Made by a program: the position numbers and the translations under genes. Positions 1 to 14,339 of a stretch of 64,000 bases of DNA are shown one piece after another (the first letter of the stretch is position 1; each line of letters starts with the position of its first letter). The DNA is from Massilia horti. Its GTDB lineage: Bacteria; Pseudomonadota; Gammaproteobacteria; Burkholderiales; Burkholderiaceae_D. Location of the stretch: positions 1-64,000 of the forward strand of contig NZ_SPUM01000081.1 in assembly GCF_004614195.1 (NCBI RefSeq), given 5' to 3'. The notes beneath the pieces are model-generated. The model made no database searches. It saw only the letters and a program-made list of their open reading frames with translations, and had not been told where the DNA came from.

Positions 1-306
1 GCCCCGGCCTGGCGGCGCGTGGCGGAGGTGCGCGAGGGGAGGGCGGAGCACCCACCGCCGCGCGCGATCGCGCCGCACGGCGATCCCGCCGCGGTTGTGC
101 CAAACACGGTCACCGTCCGCATTGCCCGGCCCGAACCGCACCCTGCACCGGCACCGGCACCGGCACCGGCGGCGCCCACCGTGCATGTGACGATCGGCCG
201 GGTCGAGGTGCGCGCGCTGCCGGCGGCGCAGGTGACGCGTCCTCGGCCAGCCACTTTGAGCCTGGAGCAGTTCCTCGCCCAGCAAGGCTCGCGAGGCAAG
301 CGATGA
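1..306 (+). CDS. eCIS-associated small protein, 5' end outside window
   Basis: The reading frame is open from the first base, so the gene very probably begins upstream; an in-window GTG at 19 is possible but has no convincing ribosome site. The visible part has an alanine/proline-rich low-complexity stretch (PAPAPAPAPA, about residues 43-52 of the visible frame) followed by VTIGRVEVRA, a motif I recall from small proteins encoded just before the DUF4255 gene in other extracellular contractile injection loci. The stop overlaps the start of the next gene (ATGA), so the two are translationally coupled. Its function is unknown; the context suggests a structural or assembly role in the injection particle. 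Confidence that it is a real gene is high, in its role low. Confidence 0.7.
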   Translation, partial: APAWRRVAEVREGRAEHPPPRAIAPHGDPAAVVPNTVTVRIARPEPHPAPAPAPAPAAPTVHVTIGRVEVRALPAAQVTRPRPATLSLEQFLAQQGSRGKR

Positions 307-1618
307 GTGACGCGCGCGCCATTGCCGCCGTCACGGCCACCATGCGTCACCTGCTGACCAAGCCGGTGCAGGACCTGCTCGGCAACCTGAGCGACCTGCT
401 CGTGTCGAGCCAGCCGCTCGACCTGGCGCGCAAGGGCGAGACCAGGCCGGCCCAGATCAACATCTTCCTGTACCAGCACATGGTCAATGCGGCCTGGCGA
501 AACAACGACATGCCGCGCCAGGCCCTGCCCGGCGAAACGGCTTTCCCGCCATTGGCCTTGAACCTGCACTACCTGGTCACCGCTTACGGGCGCGGCGACA
601 ATGACAATGACGACTCGGCCGCGAGCCAGCTCCTGATCGGCGGCGCCATGAGCGTCCTGCACGACAATCCGCTGCTGGGGCGACAGGACATCCGGGATGC
701 GCTGCTCGACAGCGACCTGGCCGACCAGTTCGAACGGATCCGGATCACGCCACTGGCGCTGACCGTGGAGGACCTGTCGAAAATGTGGACGGCGTTCCAG
801 GCGCCGTACCGCATATCGGCGGCCTACGAATGTGCCGTGGTTCTGATCGACAGCAAGCGGGCCGGCCGCGCGCCACTGCCAGTGCTGCGCCGTGGCCAGC
901 AGGATCAGGGTGTCGACGCTGTCACGCGTGGTGCGCCGGTTCTGCGCGCAGTGCGGCCGCCGCTTCGCCAGGGCGCCGCGCGCCTTGGCGAAGCGGTGTT
1001 TCTCGACGGCGACAACCTCCTGGGTGGCGACACCTTCGTGCGGTTCAGCAGCCTGATTCCTCCGCTGTCGAACGCGGTCCCGATGCCCAAGCCGCCCCCG
1101 CTGGTCGAACTAGGGCCCTTGCAGGCCGACGCGGATGGCGCCGTCACGGTCGTGCTGCCGGACCTGGCGCAGGACCCAGATGCATTCGAAAAGTGGGCGC
1201 CAGGTTCGTACGCGGTGTCGGCGATTGCCCGGCCGCCGGACAGGCCGGCATTGCAAAGCCAGGCGGCCGTGGCGTTCGCGCTGGCGCCCGCGATCACGCT
1301 CACACCGAACAATACGACCGCGGCCAGCGTCGCGGCGGGCGACACCCTCACGGTCCGCTGCGCGCCGCGCTTGCGCGCCAACCAGGATGTCCGGGTGCTG
1401 TTCGGCGAGCGCGAAGTGCGCGAACTCGCGATTACCCAGCCCGATCCGGCGTCGCCGGCCTTCAAGCAGTCCCCGACCGTGATCACCTTCGCGGTGCCGG
1501 CGGTGCCCAAGGGTGTCTACCTGGTCCGCCTGCGCGTGGATGGCATTGACAGTATTCCTGTGATCACGCCGGGCGACCCGCCGTTGCCGGGGTTCGACCC
1601 GGAACAGCAGGTGACGGT

Positions 1619-1622
<4 letters not shown>
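303..1622 (+). CDS. DUF4255 (Pvc16/Afp16-type) tail terminator/cap protein
   Basis: This 439-residue protein begins with a DUF4255 (Pvc16 N-terminal) domain at about residues 8-190, recognisable from the order helix, DLLVSSQPLDL, then INIFLYQHMVN and LALNLHYLVTAYG. The C-terminal half is beta-rich with IPT/TIG-like segments (ITLTPNNTTAASVAAGDTLTV and VPAVPKGVYLVRLRVDG). In Afp/PVC particles the family forms the cap or terminator that ends tube and sheath growth. Start and stop both overlap neighbours by four bases, showing a coupled operon with the upstream small protein and the downstream ATPase. The N-terminal identification is firm; the C-terminal folds are inferred from sequence pattern. 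Confidence 0.88.
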
Positions 1623-3750
<2,128 letters not shown>

Positions 3751-3754
<4 letters not shown>

Positions 3755-4092
3755 ACATCGAACTGCACATGGAGCGGCTGGTGCTCGATGGCGTCGACTT
3801 GCCACCTTGGGAGCGTCGCCAGTTGCAGGCGGCGGTCGAGGCGGAGCTGTCGAGCCTGCTGGGCGATGGCAAACTGGTATCGGGGCTGGCCGTACGCGCG
3901 CGGCTGCAGCAACTGGCCGGCCAGGCCATCGAACTGGCGCCGGGCTGCGATCCGGCCCGGCTCGGCCGGCAGATCGCGCAATCGGTCTTCGGGAGCATCG
4001 CGGCACGGGTGTGGGAGGCCTACCCTGGCGTTCGGGCCGAGCCGGCCGGAGCGGCCCCGGCGCAAGGGCAGGAATCGGTGTCCCGGGAATAG
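3751..4092 (+). CDS. small eCIS-associated protein of unknown function
   Basis: A 113-residue protein whose start overlaps the ATPase stop (ATGA). It begins MNIELHMERLVLDGVDLPP and is mostly alpha-helical, including VEAELSSLLGDG and LAVRARLQQLAGQAIEL, with a short disordered tail. Small proteins of this kind often sit between the AAA+ ATPase and a DUF4157 gene in such loci, but I know of no assigned activity. Overlap with its neighbour and strong codon bias support a genuine gene. It may be a chaperone or adaptor for the ATPase or for the DUF4157 protein; that is inference only. Confidence 0.72.
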
Positions 4093-4162
4093 ACGCAGGC
4101 ACTGCGCAAAGCGAATCGCCGCCGGAGTTCGTGGTCCGGCAAGGCGGCAAAGGGAGGAAAAC

Positions 4163-5083
4163 ATGAAAAGCATGGCGAACCTGGACGGACATTCCGGCGC
4201 GGAGCGACCGACACCCACGACCGGTGGCATGCTGCATCGCGCAGGCGGCATGCCCGGGCAACCGGCGGCCGGTGTGGCCGAAGTGCTGCGGTCGGGCGGG
4301 CGCCCGCTCGACGCGGGCCTGCGTAGCTCGATGGAAGGGCATTTCGGGCGCGACCTGAGCCAGGTGCGCGTACACACCGATGCCCGGGCCGCCGAGTCGG
4401 CGTCGGGAATGCATGCGGCGGCCTACACCGTGGGGCGGCACATCGCCTTCGCACTGGGTCGCTTTGCGCCCGATACGGTCAAAGGCAGGCAGTTGCTTGC
4501 GCACGAGCTTGCCCACACCGTGCAGCAAGGCTTCGCCCCTGCGCCGACCGCAATCCCGGCCATTACCCGGCCTGTTGCGGCCGACGAGGGCGAGGCGAAC
4601 CGCGTGGCCGCACGGGTCGGCGCCGGACAACATGCCGGCGCGATTGGGCAAACGACGGGCGGGCGCGCGCTCGTGCAAAAGCAGGATCTCGTCGAGGCGC
4701 CCCAGACCATGGAGGCGCCGGGTACGTCCGCGGCGGGCGCCACGCCGATGTCTGCCGCGTCCTTGCCGGTGACGCGTAGCTTCACGGTCCCCGTGGGCTT
4801 GAGGCGCTTTAATAATGTATTCCATATTCCCGCCAGCGGAAGCTTTTCGATCACCGCCAGCGGCGTGATGTCGCGCCACCCGGGCACCGTGTTGCCGTAC
4901 TGGATAAAGCCGATCACCAGCGGATTTCACTTCAATGGCGATGAATTGGAATACACCACCAATTCCGGTCGCCAGACACGCACCTGGAGCGATCTCGCCG
5001 GGGATGTGGACTGTGGGTTGGAGATCTCGACGGCTAACTCCGACCCGTCAAACGCGTTGGTCGTCGACTTGACGGTTTCCTAG
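4163..5083 (+). CDS. DUF4157 (eCIS core domain) protein, likely cargo
   Basis: I chose the ATG at 4163 because GGGAGGA precedes it at the right distance; longer readings overlap the previous gene. The 306-residue product has an eCIS core domain (DUF4157): LDAGLRSSMEGHFGRDLSQ near residues 49-67, then RVHTD, AAAYTVGRHIAF and the conserved LLAHELAHTVQQ with HELAH at 114-118. HELAH fits the zincin HExxH pattern, though catalysis by this domain is not established. After a variable linker, residues ~190-306 form a beta-rich C-terminal domain (SFTVPVGLRRFNNVFHIP) that I do not recognise. DUF4157 proteins are thought to be carried by or attached to the particle, so this is a probable effector or tail-associated protein. 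Confidence 0.82.
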   Translation: MKSMANLDGHSGAERPTPTTGGMLHRAGGMPGQPAAGVAEVLRSGGRPLDAGLRSSMEGHFGRDLSQVRVHTDARAAESASGMHAAAYTVGRHIAFALGRFAPDTVKGRQLLAHELAHTVQQGFAPAPTAIPAITRPVAADEGEANRVAARVGAGQHAGAIGQTTGGRALVQKQDLVEAPQTMEAPGTSAAGATPMSAASLPVTRSFTVPVGLRRFNNVFHIPASGSFSITASGVMSRHPGTVLPYWIKPITSGFHFNGDELEYTTNSGRQTRTWSDLAGDVDCGLEISTANSDPSNALVVDLTVS

Positions 5084-5121
5084 GCACAGGTCTAACACGG
5101 TCACAGCAAGGAATTCTATCG

Positions 5122-5775
5122 ATGAGCAGCTTCCCCGGCTCCCCGCGCCTGATCAAGGGCGCCATCATTGGCCTTGATCCGCTGAACCCGCTGGCCAGCG
5201 TGGTGGTGTTCCAGTACAACCCCGACACGATGACGCGCCGGCTGGAAGCGCGTACCAGCGGCGGGGGCGACAACAGCGACCGCGCCGAAGCCTTGAGGCT
5301 GGCCGGGCCGCCGAAGGAAACGATCACCCTCAACGTCGAGGTCGACGCCGCCGACCAGCTCGAACAGGGCAATCCGCAGGCGCAGCTCACCGGCGTGTCG
5401 CCGATGCTCGCGGCACTTGAGATGCTGCTGTATCCGAAGAGCCTGGGCGTGATCGCCAACCTCGCGCTGGCGCAGGTCGGCAACATCGAGATCATCCCGC
5501 CGGAGGCGCCGCTGACCCTGTTCGTCTGGGGCCCGACGCGCGTGCTGCCGGTGCGCGTGACGGGCTTTTCCATCACCGAGGAAGCCTACGACACGCTGCT
5601 CAACCCGATCCGCGCCAAGGTCGACCTGACCTTGCAGGTACTGAGCTACGTGGACCTGAAGGTGAGCAATCCCGGCCACAGCCTGTTCCTGGCGCACCAG
5701 ATCGCCAAGGAGGTGCTGGCCACCAGCAACGTCGTCAACAGCGCCCTGAACGTGGGCGCGTCGTTCAAGCTCTAG
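5122..5775 (+). CDS. CIS tube-initiator/adaptor protein (Afp7-like)
   Basis: A 217-residue protein with the N-terminal signature of the contractile-injection tube protein family: VVVFQYNPDTMTRRLEA, then KETITLNVEVDAADQLE and SPMLAALEMLLYPK. In Afp/PVC particles the corresponding protein joins the inner tube to the hub and is often fused to a LysM domain; here LysM is a separate gene immediately downstream, so the pair probably equals one fused protein elsewhere. AAGGA lies about ten bases before the ATG. It belongs to the baseplate section of the operon. Confidence 0.85.
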   Translation: MSSFPGSPRLIKGAIIGLDPLNPLASVVVFQYNPDTMTRRLEARTSGGGDNSDRAEALRLAGPPKETITLNVEVDAADQLEQGNPQAQLTGVSPMLAALEMLLYPKSLGVIANLALAQVGNIEIIPPEAPLTLFVWGPTRVLPVRVTGFSITEEAYDTLLNPIRAKVDLTLQVLSYVDLKVSNPGHSLFLAHQIAKEVLATSNVVNSALNVGASFKL

Positions 5776-5785
5776 TGAGGCAGCC

Positions 5786-6085
5786 ATGTTTCCCGTCACC
5801 AGCCGCTATTACGGTATCGAGACTGCGACGATCGAGGGGCCGGACGGCCGCCCGGTGGCCTACCTCCGGCGCCGCTTTGTGCCGCCGCCGGACCCCGGCC
5901 CGCCGCTGGCCGAACACGCGGTCGTTGAGGGCGACCGGCTGGACAACGTCACCGCGCGCTACCTTGGCGACCCGGAGCAGTTCTGGCGCGTGTGCGATGC
6001 CAACAACGCGATGCAGCCGCAAGAGCTGACCGACGAGATCGGACGGCGCCTGCGCATCGTCTTTCCGCGGCAGGGAGCGATCTGA
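5786..6085 (+). CDS. LysM-domain protein, stand-alone tube adaptor part
   Basis: A 99-residue protein whose C-terminal half has a LysM-like pattern: VVEGDRLDNVTARYLGDPEQ, FWRVCDANN, and RRLRIVFP. The N-terminus (TSRYYGIETATIEGPDG) is beta-rich. In phage and contractile injection systems LysM domains at this position act as structural adaptors around tube and hub rather than as wall-degrading enzymes. It begins ten bases after the previous stop and ends one base before the hub gene start. Confidence 0.82.
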   Translation: MFPVTSRYYGIETATIEGPDGRPVAYLRRRFVPPPDPGPPLAEHAVVEGDRLDNVTARYLGDPEQFWRVCDANNAMQPQELTDEIGRRLRIVFPRQGAI

Positions 6086-6086
6086 G

Positions 6087-7202
6087 ATGGCCGGCCTCGG
6101 TGTGCGCCTGCAGTTGCTGGTCGGCCCGACGCTGCCGCTGCCCGCGCCGTATCCGGTCGTGGACGCCTTGCGCGGGCTCGAAGTGACCAATCGGGACAGC
6201 GACTTCGACGGGTTCAAGCTCAGCTTCAGTCTGGGCCGGGATGCGCTGCTCGATTACGGCTTGCTGGCGAGCGGCCTGCTCGACCCGCCCAGCCGGGTGA
6301 TCGTGATGGTGGTGATCGGCGTGATGCCGCAAGTACTGATCGACGGGATCATCACCAACCACCAGGTCGGAACCAGCAACCGGCCGGGCGAATCGACGCT
6401 GGAGGTGTTTGGCAAGGACATCAGCCTCAAGCTCGGGCTGGAGGAGAAGAACGCGACCTTTCCCAACCAGCCCGATTCGGTGATCGTCACCCGCCTGCTC
6501 GCCGACTACGCGACGCTGGGCCTGGTGCCGCAGGTAACGCCGACTACCGACGTGCCGATCCAGGTGGACCGGATCCCGTCGCAGCAGGGCACCGATCTGG
6601 ACTACATCAAGGAGCTGGCGCGGCGTAACGGCTTCGTGTTCTACATCGAACCGACCGCGGTACCGGGCGTGAACACCGCCTACTGGGGCCTGGACAACCG
6701 GCTCGGCCTGCCGCAGCCCGCGCTGACCATGAACATGGGCGCCGACACCAACGTCGACCAGCCGCTTAACTTCAGTTTCGATGCGATGGGGCCGGCGCGG
6801 CCGCAGGTCACGGTGGTCGAACCGTTCACCAGGCAGGCGATCGGGCTACCGCTGCCGGCCAGCCCGCATCCGCCGCTCGCGCTGCGCCCGGCGCCCGCGC
6901 TGCGCACCACCTTGCCGCGCGACTCTGCCAACCTGAATCCGATGCAGGCGGGCTTGCGCGCGCTCGCCAGCGCATCCGAGTCGGCCGACGCGGTGACCGT
7001 CAGCGGCGAGGTCGACTCGGTGCGCTACGGCCAGGCCTTGCGTGCCCGGCGCCTGGTCGGCGTGCGCGGCGCCGGCTTCAGCTACGACGGCAACTATTAC
7101 GTGCGCGAAGTGACGCACCGAATCCGGCGCGGCGAGTACAAGCAGTCGTTCTCGCTCACGCGCGAGGGCCGCGGCGCCCTGCTGCCAATGGTGCAACCAT
7201 GA
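6087..7202 (+). CDS. Hub protein, phage late control gene D family (Afp8-like)
   Basis: A 371-residue protein of the gpD/gp27-like hub family: early beta-strands with LRGLEVTNRDSDFDGFKLSF, a middle section SVIVTRLLADYATLGLVPQV, and YIKELARRNGFVFYIEP, the last typical of the VgrG/gpD hub. The C-terminus (VREVTHRIRRGEYKQSFSL) matches the late control protein D ending. The trimeric hub sits under the tube and holds the spike, which is encoded next with an ATGA overlap. Length and order match Afp8/Pvc8. Confidence 0.88.
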   Translation: MAGLGVRLQLLVGPTLPLPAPYPVVDALRGLEVTNRDSDFDGFKLSFSLGRDALLDYGLLASGLLDPPSRVIVMVVIGVMPQVLIDGIITNHQVGTSNRPGESTLEVFGKDISLKLGLEEKNATFPNQPDSVIVTRLLADYATLGLVPQVTPTTDVPIQVDRIPSQQGTDLDYIKELARRNGFVFYIEPTAVPGVNTAYWGLDNRLGLPQPALTMNMGADTNVDQPLNFSFDAMGPARPQVTVVEPFTRQAIGLPLPASPHPPLALRPAPALRTTLPRDSANLNPMQAGLRALASASESADAVTVSGEVDSVRYGQALRARRLVGVRGAGFSYDGNYYVREVTHRIRRGEYKQSFSLTREGRGALLPMVQP

Positions 7203-7696
7203 GCGGCGCGAACGGCCGGCTGCACGGCAAGTACCGCGGCGTGGTCAGCGACAATCGCGACCCCCTGCTGCTGGGCCGCGTGCGCGCCCGGGTGCAGGAC
7301 GTGTACGGCGACAAGGAAAGCGGCTGGGCGCTGCCGGCCCTTCCGTATGCGGGTAAAGGGGTCGGCCTGTTCCTGGTGCCGCCTACCGGCGCCTGGGTCT
7401 GGATCGAGTTCGAGCATGGCGATCCGGACTATCCGATCTGGACCGGCTGCTTCTGGGCGCAAGGGGAGCCGCCGGCGAGCCCGGCGGTGCAGGAGATGAA
7501 GGTGCTCAAGACCGACGGCGTGACAGTGACCCTGAACGACTTGCCCGGCGCGGGCGGGCTGACGCTGGAAACGTCGGCCGGGATGAAGATCGCGATCACC
7601 GCCAGCGGCATCGAGATCAGCAACGGGATGGGCGCCAGCGTCAAGCTGAGCGGGCCGCAGGTCTCGATCAACGGCAACGCGTTGGAGGTGACCTGA
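7199..7696 (+). CDS. Baseplate spike protein, gpV/VgrG OB-fold
   Basis: A 165-residue protein with the OB-fold pattern of gp5/gpV spikes: YRGVVSDNRDPLLLGRVRAR, VQDVYGD, SGWALPALPYAGKGVGLFLV, then GAWVWIEFEHGDPDYPIWTG. The C-terminal part (LEVSNGMGAS-like repeats and VKLSGPQVSINGN) suggests a short beta-helix that forms the spike needle. Start overlaps the hub stop, and the stop overlaps the next start (TGATG), so hub, spike and tip are produced together. Confidence 0.9.
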   Translation: MSGANGRLHGKYRGVVSDNRDPLLLGRVRARVQDVYGDKESGWALPALPYAGKGVGLFLVPPTGAWVWIEFEHGDPDYPIWTGCFWAQGEPPASPAVQEMKVLKTDGVTVTLNDLPGAGGLTLETSAGMKIAITASGIEISNGMGASVKLSGPQVSINGNALEVT

Positions 7697-8019
7697 TGCC
7701 CGGATTCCTGCTGCACATGGGGGCGACGGTTCAGTGCGCGCATGCCGGCCAGGCTCAGCCGAGCTCGCCCAACCCACGCGTGCGGGTTGGCGGGCAGGCG
7801 GTCGTCACGCAGGCGGCTCCGTATCTGGTGGCGGGTTGCATGATGCCGCCGCCGCTGGCCGGCAACGGGCCGTGCGTGACCGCGCAATGGATCAGCGCGG
7901 CGATGCGGGTGCGGGCGGGCGGGGCGCCGGTCCTGCTGCAGGACAGTCAGGCGATTTGCGCGCCGACGGCAACGCCGCTCAGCGTGCTGGTCACGCAAAT
8001 GCGGGTCAAGGGGGTGTAA
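7696..8019 (+). CDS. PAAR-like spike tip protein (Afp10-like)
   Basis: A 107-residue protein beginning MPGFLLHMGATVQCAHAG, a conserved opening of the PAAR-like family found after the spike gene in extracellular contractile injection loci. Scattered cysteine and histidine residues (C14, H16, and a later GNGPC) could bind the metal that sharpens the tip. It caps the spike needle. Its stop shares one base with the next start (TAATG). Confidence 0.82.
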   Translation: MPGFLLHMGATVQCAHAGQAQPSSPNPRVRVGGQAVVTQAAPYLVAGCMMPPPLAGNGPCVTAQWISAAMRVRAGGAPVLLQDSQAICAPTATPLSVLVTQMRVKGV

Positions 8020-8376
8020 TGGACGTCGACTTCCCGTTCCACTTTGATCGGCGCGGACGCACCGCCGGCACCGACAATGGCGACCATATCCGCGACATGA
8101 TCGAACAGTTCCTGTTCACCAGCGCCGGCGAGCGGGTCAACCGTCCCGACTTCGGCAGCGGCCTGCTGGCCAGGGTGTTCGAGCCGAACAGCCCGGAGCT
8201 GGCCGGGGCCCTGCAGTTTGCGATCCAGGCCGGGCTGCAACGCTGGCTGGGCGACCTGGTCGAAGTGCGCCAGCTCGATGTGCGGGCGAACGATGGCACC
8301 CTGGGCGTCGACGTCGCCTACGCGCTGCGCAGCAGTGGCGAGTTGGTGCGCGCGAGTTTCACGAGGGAGGTCGGCA

Positions 8377-8387
<11 letters not shown>
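8019..8387 (+). CDS. Baseplate wedge protein, GPW/gp25 family
   Basis: I chose ATG 8019, one base into the previous stop. The 122-residue product matches gp25: GDHIRDMIEQFLFTSAGERV, NRPDFGSGLLARVFEPNSPE and a C-terminal beta-hairpin. gp25 proteins are conserved wedge components in phage tails, T6SS and extracellular systems, and contact the first sheath ring. The gene overlaps the following baseplate gene, whose ATG at 8377 lies inside it. Confidence 0.9.
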
Positions 8388-10934
<2,547 letters not shown>

Positions 10935-10938
<4 letters not shown>

Positions 10939-13900
10939 GCGGCTTACCGTGCGACTGCTGCGCTGGCCCGCGCGTGCTCACGCCGCAGGAGGAGGGCAAC
11001 CGGCCCAGCCTGGACAAGCTAAGTTACAGGGTCGGGACCTACGCGACCTTCTTCGACAGCATGCGCGCACGCCTGTCGAATGGCACGTTCTTCGATGACG
11101 TGCGGCGCCGCCTCGGCCACGAAGGACCGCTCGGCCTCGCCGGACTGACCACGCGCGAGCCGGACGACTTTTCGATCGCACTGCTCGACACCTGGGCGGT
11201 CGCCGCCGACGTGCTGGCCTTTTACCAGGAGCGCATCGCCAACGAAGGCTACCTGCGCTGCGCGACCGAGCGCCGCTCCGTGCTCGAATTGGCGCGCCTG
11301 GTCGGCTATGTACCGCGCCCCGGCGTCGCGGCCAGTGTGTATCTGGCGTATGCGCTCGAAAAGGATGCCGCGCCGGTCGAGATCCCGAAAGGGGCGCGCG
11401 TCAACAGCGTGCCGGCGCCCGGCGAGCAGATGCAGGCGTTTGAAACCGCCGAGCCTTTGACCGCGCGCGTTGAGTGGAACGAGCTTGCCCCGCGCACCCG
11501 TCGGCCCCTGCGCCTGCTGCCGGACAATGCCAGCTTCGTCGAACGAATCCGCTTCAAGGGCACGGCTATCGGGCTGGCGAAAAACGACGTATTGCTGTTT
11601 ACGTTCGGCCGTGGCGCCGGCCAGCAGGTCATGCGCCGGGTCGCCGCGGTCACGCCGGACAATGCGGCCGGCGAGACTGAGGTCATGCTGCAATTGCCGG
11701 CCGAGGCCAGGCCGATACTGCTGGCCTGGAGCGATGCCAGCGACCGTTACAGCAACCTGGAAGCGCGCTGCCTGCCGACCACGGATCCACTGCTCAAGGC
11801 GGTGTCCGATAGCCTGATCGCGCTGCGCGACGCGATCGATGCTTACCTGCGCATCCCACCCGCGCCCGACGTTACGCGCTCGACGAAGGCGGCGGCGCGG
11901 CAGATGTCCGATGTCAACGAGAAGTACCAGTTGTTCAAGGATGCGGCCACGGCTGCCCTGAAGCCAGGCGACAGGGAAGTGCGGGCGTGGCTGACGGCCT
12001 ATTACATGGAGATGGCGCGCTACCTGGGCATGGGCCTGCTCGGCGAACGCGAATTGCTGGACCGTTTTGCCCAGGAGTTCGGCTTGTCGGACGGTATTCG
12101 AATCTTGAGCCAGGGCCAGGCCGCGGAACTGGTGCCGGCGCTGTCGCGGGCGCAGCTGCCGCAGCCGGCAAACAGCCAGCGCCTGGTGCGCGAGCCGGGG
12201 ACGCTGTATGCGCTCAAGTCGGATCTCGGTATGCGCCTGCTGGCGAACCTGCGGCCGGCATTGGCCGGCGACCTGTACCAGGCCTGGCGCAATACCCCGG
12301 CCGCCAAGCCGGAGGCGGCCGAGGTGTTCGTGCTGCGCGTTCGTGCACAGCTGTTCGGCCACAATGCGCCCAAGCGAATGAAAGTCACACAAGGCGAGGT
12401 CACCGTGCTGGGCGATTGGCCGGTGGCGCGCGCGGTGACTGCGCAATCGGCCGCGATCGACGTGCGCGAAGAAGAACATGCGGTGCACCTCGATGCCGCT
12501 TACGAACAGATCCTGCCGAACAGCTGGCTGGTGGTGAGCACGCCCCGCACCCGGCTGACCGACCCGGCCTCGACAAAGTTTTTCCTTGCCGGGAATCCCA
12601 ATCCCACGCTCAGCCGTGCCGAATATGGCATGACTGGCAAGACCACCCGGATCGAGTTGCGCGTACCGGACACCCTTGCAGCCGGTACGTGGTTCACGAA
12701 GCCACCGTCCCCGTCGGATCCGAAGGAATACTCGGACAATTACGACGACTTCAACGCCATCCGCAGGACCGTGGTCTACGCCGCCAGCGAGAAGCTGGAA
12801 CTGGCGGAGATGCCGATCGGCGACGACATATGCGGCAGCCGCATCGAGCTGGCCGGCCTGTACGACGCTCTGGAGGCGGGGCGCTGGCTGATCGTGTCCG
12901 GCGAGCGCACCGACATCAAGGACGGGCTCGGTAAGCCGGTCAGCGGCGTGGTGGCGAGCGAGCTGGTGATGTTGGACGCGGTGACGCAGGATGTGCTGCA
13001 GGTGCAAGCGCCGCCGGCGGTGACGCGCGCCGCGCTGCCGCGCATCGGCGACATCGCGCTGGCACAGCCGCTGTCGGCGCGGCGGGCGGCGCGGGCAGCG
13101 GCGGGCCCGCAACAGGCCAAGGACGCCAGCACGGTGGCGCTGGCGGGCGACAGAGTGCATACCCATCTCACACTGGCCACCGGACTAGCCTACAAGTACA
13201 AGCGCGACACGGTGAAAATCCGCGCCAACGTGGTGCGCGCGACGCACGGCGAAACGCGCCAGGAGGTGCTGGGCAGCGGCGACGCCACACAGGCATTCCA
13301 GTCGTTCACACTGAAACAGCATCCGCTGACCTATGTTTCCGCCCCGACGCCCGCCGGCGTGGCATCGACCCTGACGGTGCGGGTCAACCAGCTCGAATGG
13401 CACGAGGCCGCCAGCCTGGCAGGGCTGGGGCCGCGCGAGCGCAGCTTCGTCACCCGTACCGATGACGACGGAAGCACCAGTGTGGTGTTCGGCAACGGCC
13501 AGTCCGGCGCCCGCCTGCCGGGCGGGATCGAGAATGTGCGGGCCGAATACCGCTACGGGATCGGCCGCCCCGGCAACGTCAAGGCGGGGCAGGTGAGCCT
13601 GCTGGCGACGCGGCCGCTGGGCGTGAAGGGCGTGGTCAATCCGCTGCCGGCGTCGGGCGGCGCCGACCGCGAGACCCGTGACCAGGCGCGCAAGAACGTG
13701 CCGCTGGCGGTCACTGCGCTCGACCGGCTGGTGTCGGTGCAGGACCATGCCGACTTCGCGCGCACGTTCGGCGGCGTCGGCAAGGCCGTGGCGCGCGAAC
13801 GGTCGGACGGCCGGCGTCAGGTGGTGCACCTGACCATCGCCGGCGTGGACGACATCCCGATCGCGGCCGACTCAGACGTGTTGCGCAACCTGCGCGCGGC

Positions 13901-14339
13901 GCTGCACCTGTACGGCGACCCGGTCCTGCCGACCCGGCTGCAGGTGCGCGAACGGCTCGCGCTGGTGGTGTCGGCGCGCGTGGGCCTGGCACCGGACTAC
14001 CTGTGGGAGGCAACCGAGCCGCTGCTGCGCCAGGCGATGCTGGCCGCGTTCGGATTCGACAACCGCGAACTGGGACGCGACCTGTATGCGTCGGCCGCGA
14101 TCGCCGTGCTGCAGGCGGTGCCGGGGGTGGCGTGGCTCGACCTCGAAGTGTTCGACGTCATTTCGGAACAGGCGCTGCTGAACGGCTTCGACGAGGCACG
14201 GGCGCTGCAGCTCAAGCGCCAGGACCGGATTGCCGTTTCGTGCGGCGAACTGCGCGGCGCCAGCTTGCTGCCGGCACAGATCGCTTACCTGTCGCCGGAA
14301 GTGCCCGACACCCTGATCCTGAAGGAGGCCAGCGCATGA
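10935..14339 (+). CDS. Second putative baseplate assembly protein, gpJ-like (Afp12-type)
   Basis: A 1134-residue protein. It opens CDCCAGPRVLTPQEEGNRPS, then LDKLSYRVGTYATFFDSM, and has FSIALLDTWAVAADVLAFYQ, EGYLRCATERRSVLELARLV and a C-terminal gpJ-like section (LDRLVSVQDHADFARTFGGV). A cysteine cluster at residues 6-9 may bind metal. Large middle insertions (residues ~300-800) are divergent. The two neighbouring J-type genes match the Afp11/Afp12 pair of the family. The stop overlaps the next start by four bases. Confidence 0.86.

Noticed and set aside
3788-4162. Longer start for the DUF4157 protein at 4163
   Set aside because: It would overlap the previous gene almost completely, and the ATG at 4163 has a strong GGGAGGA site.
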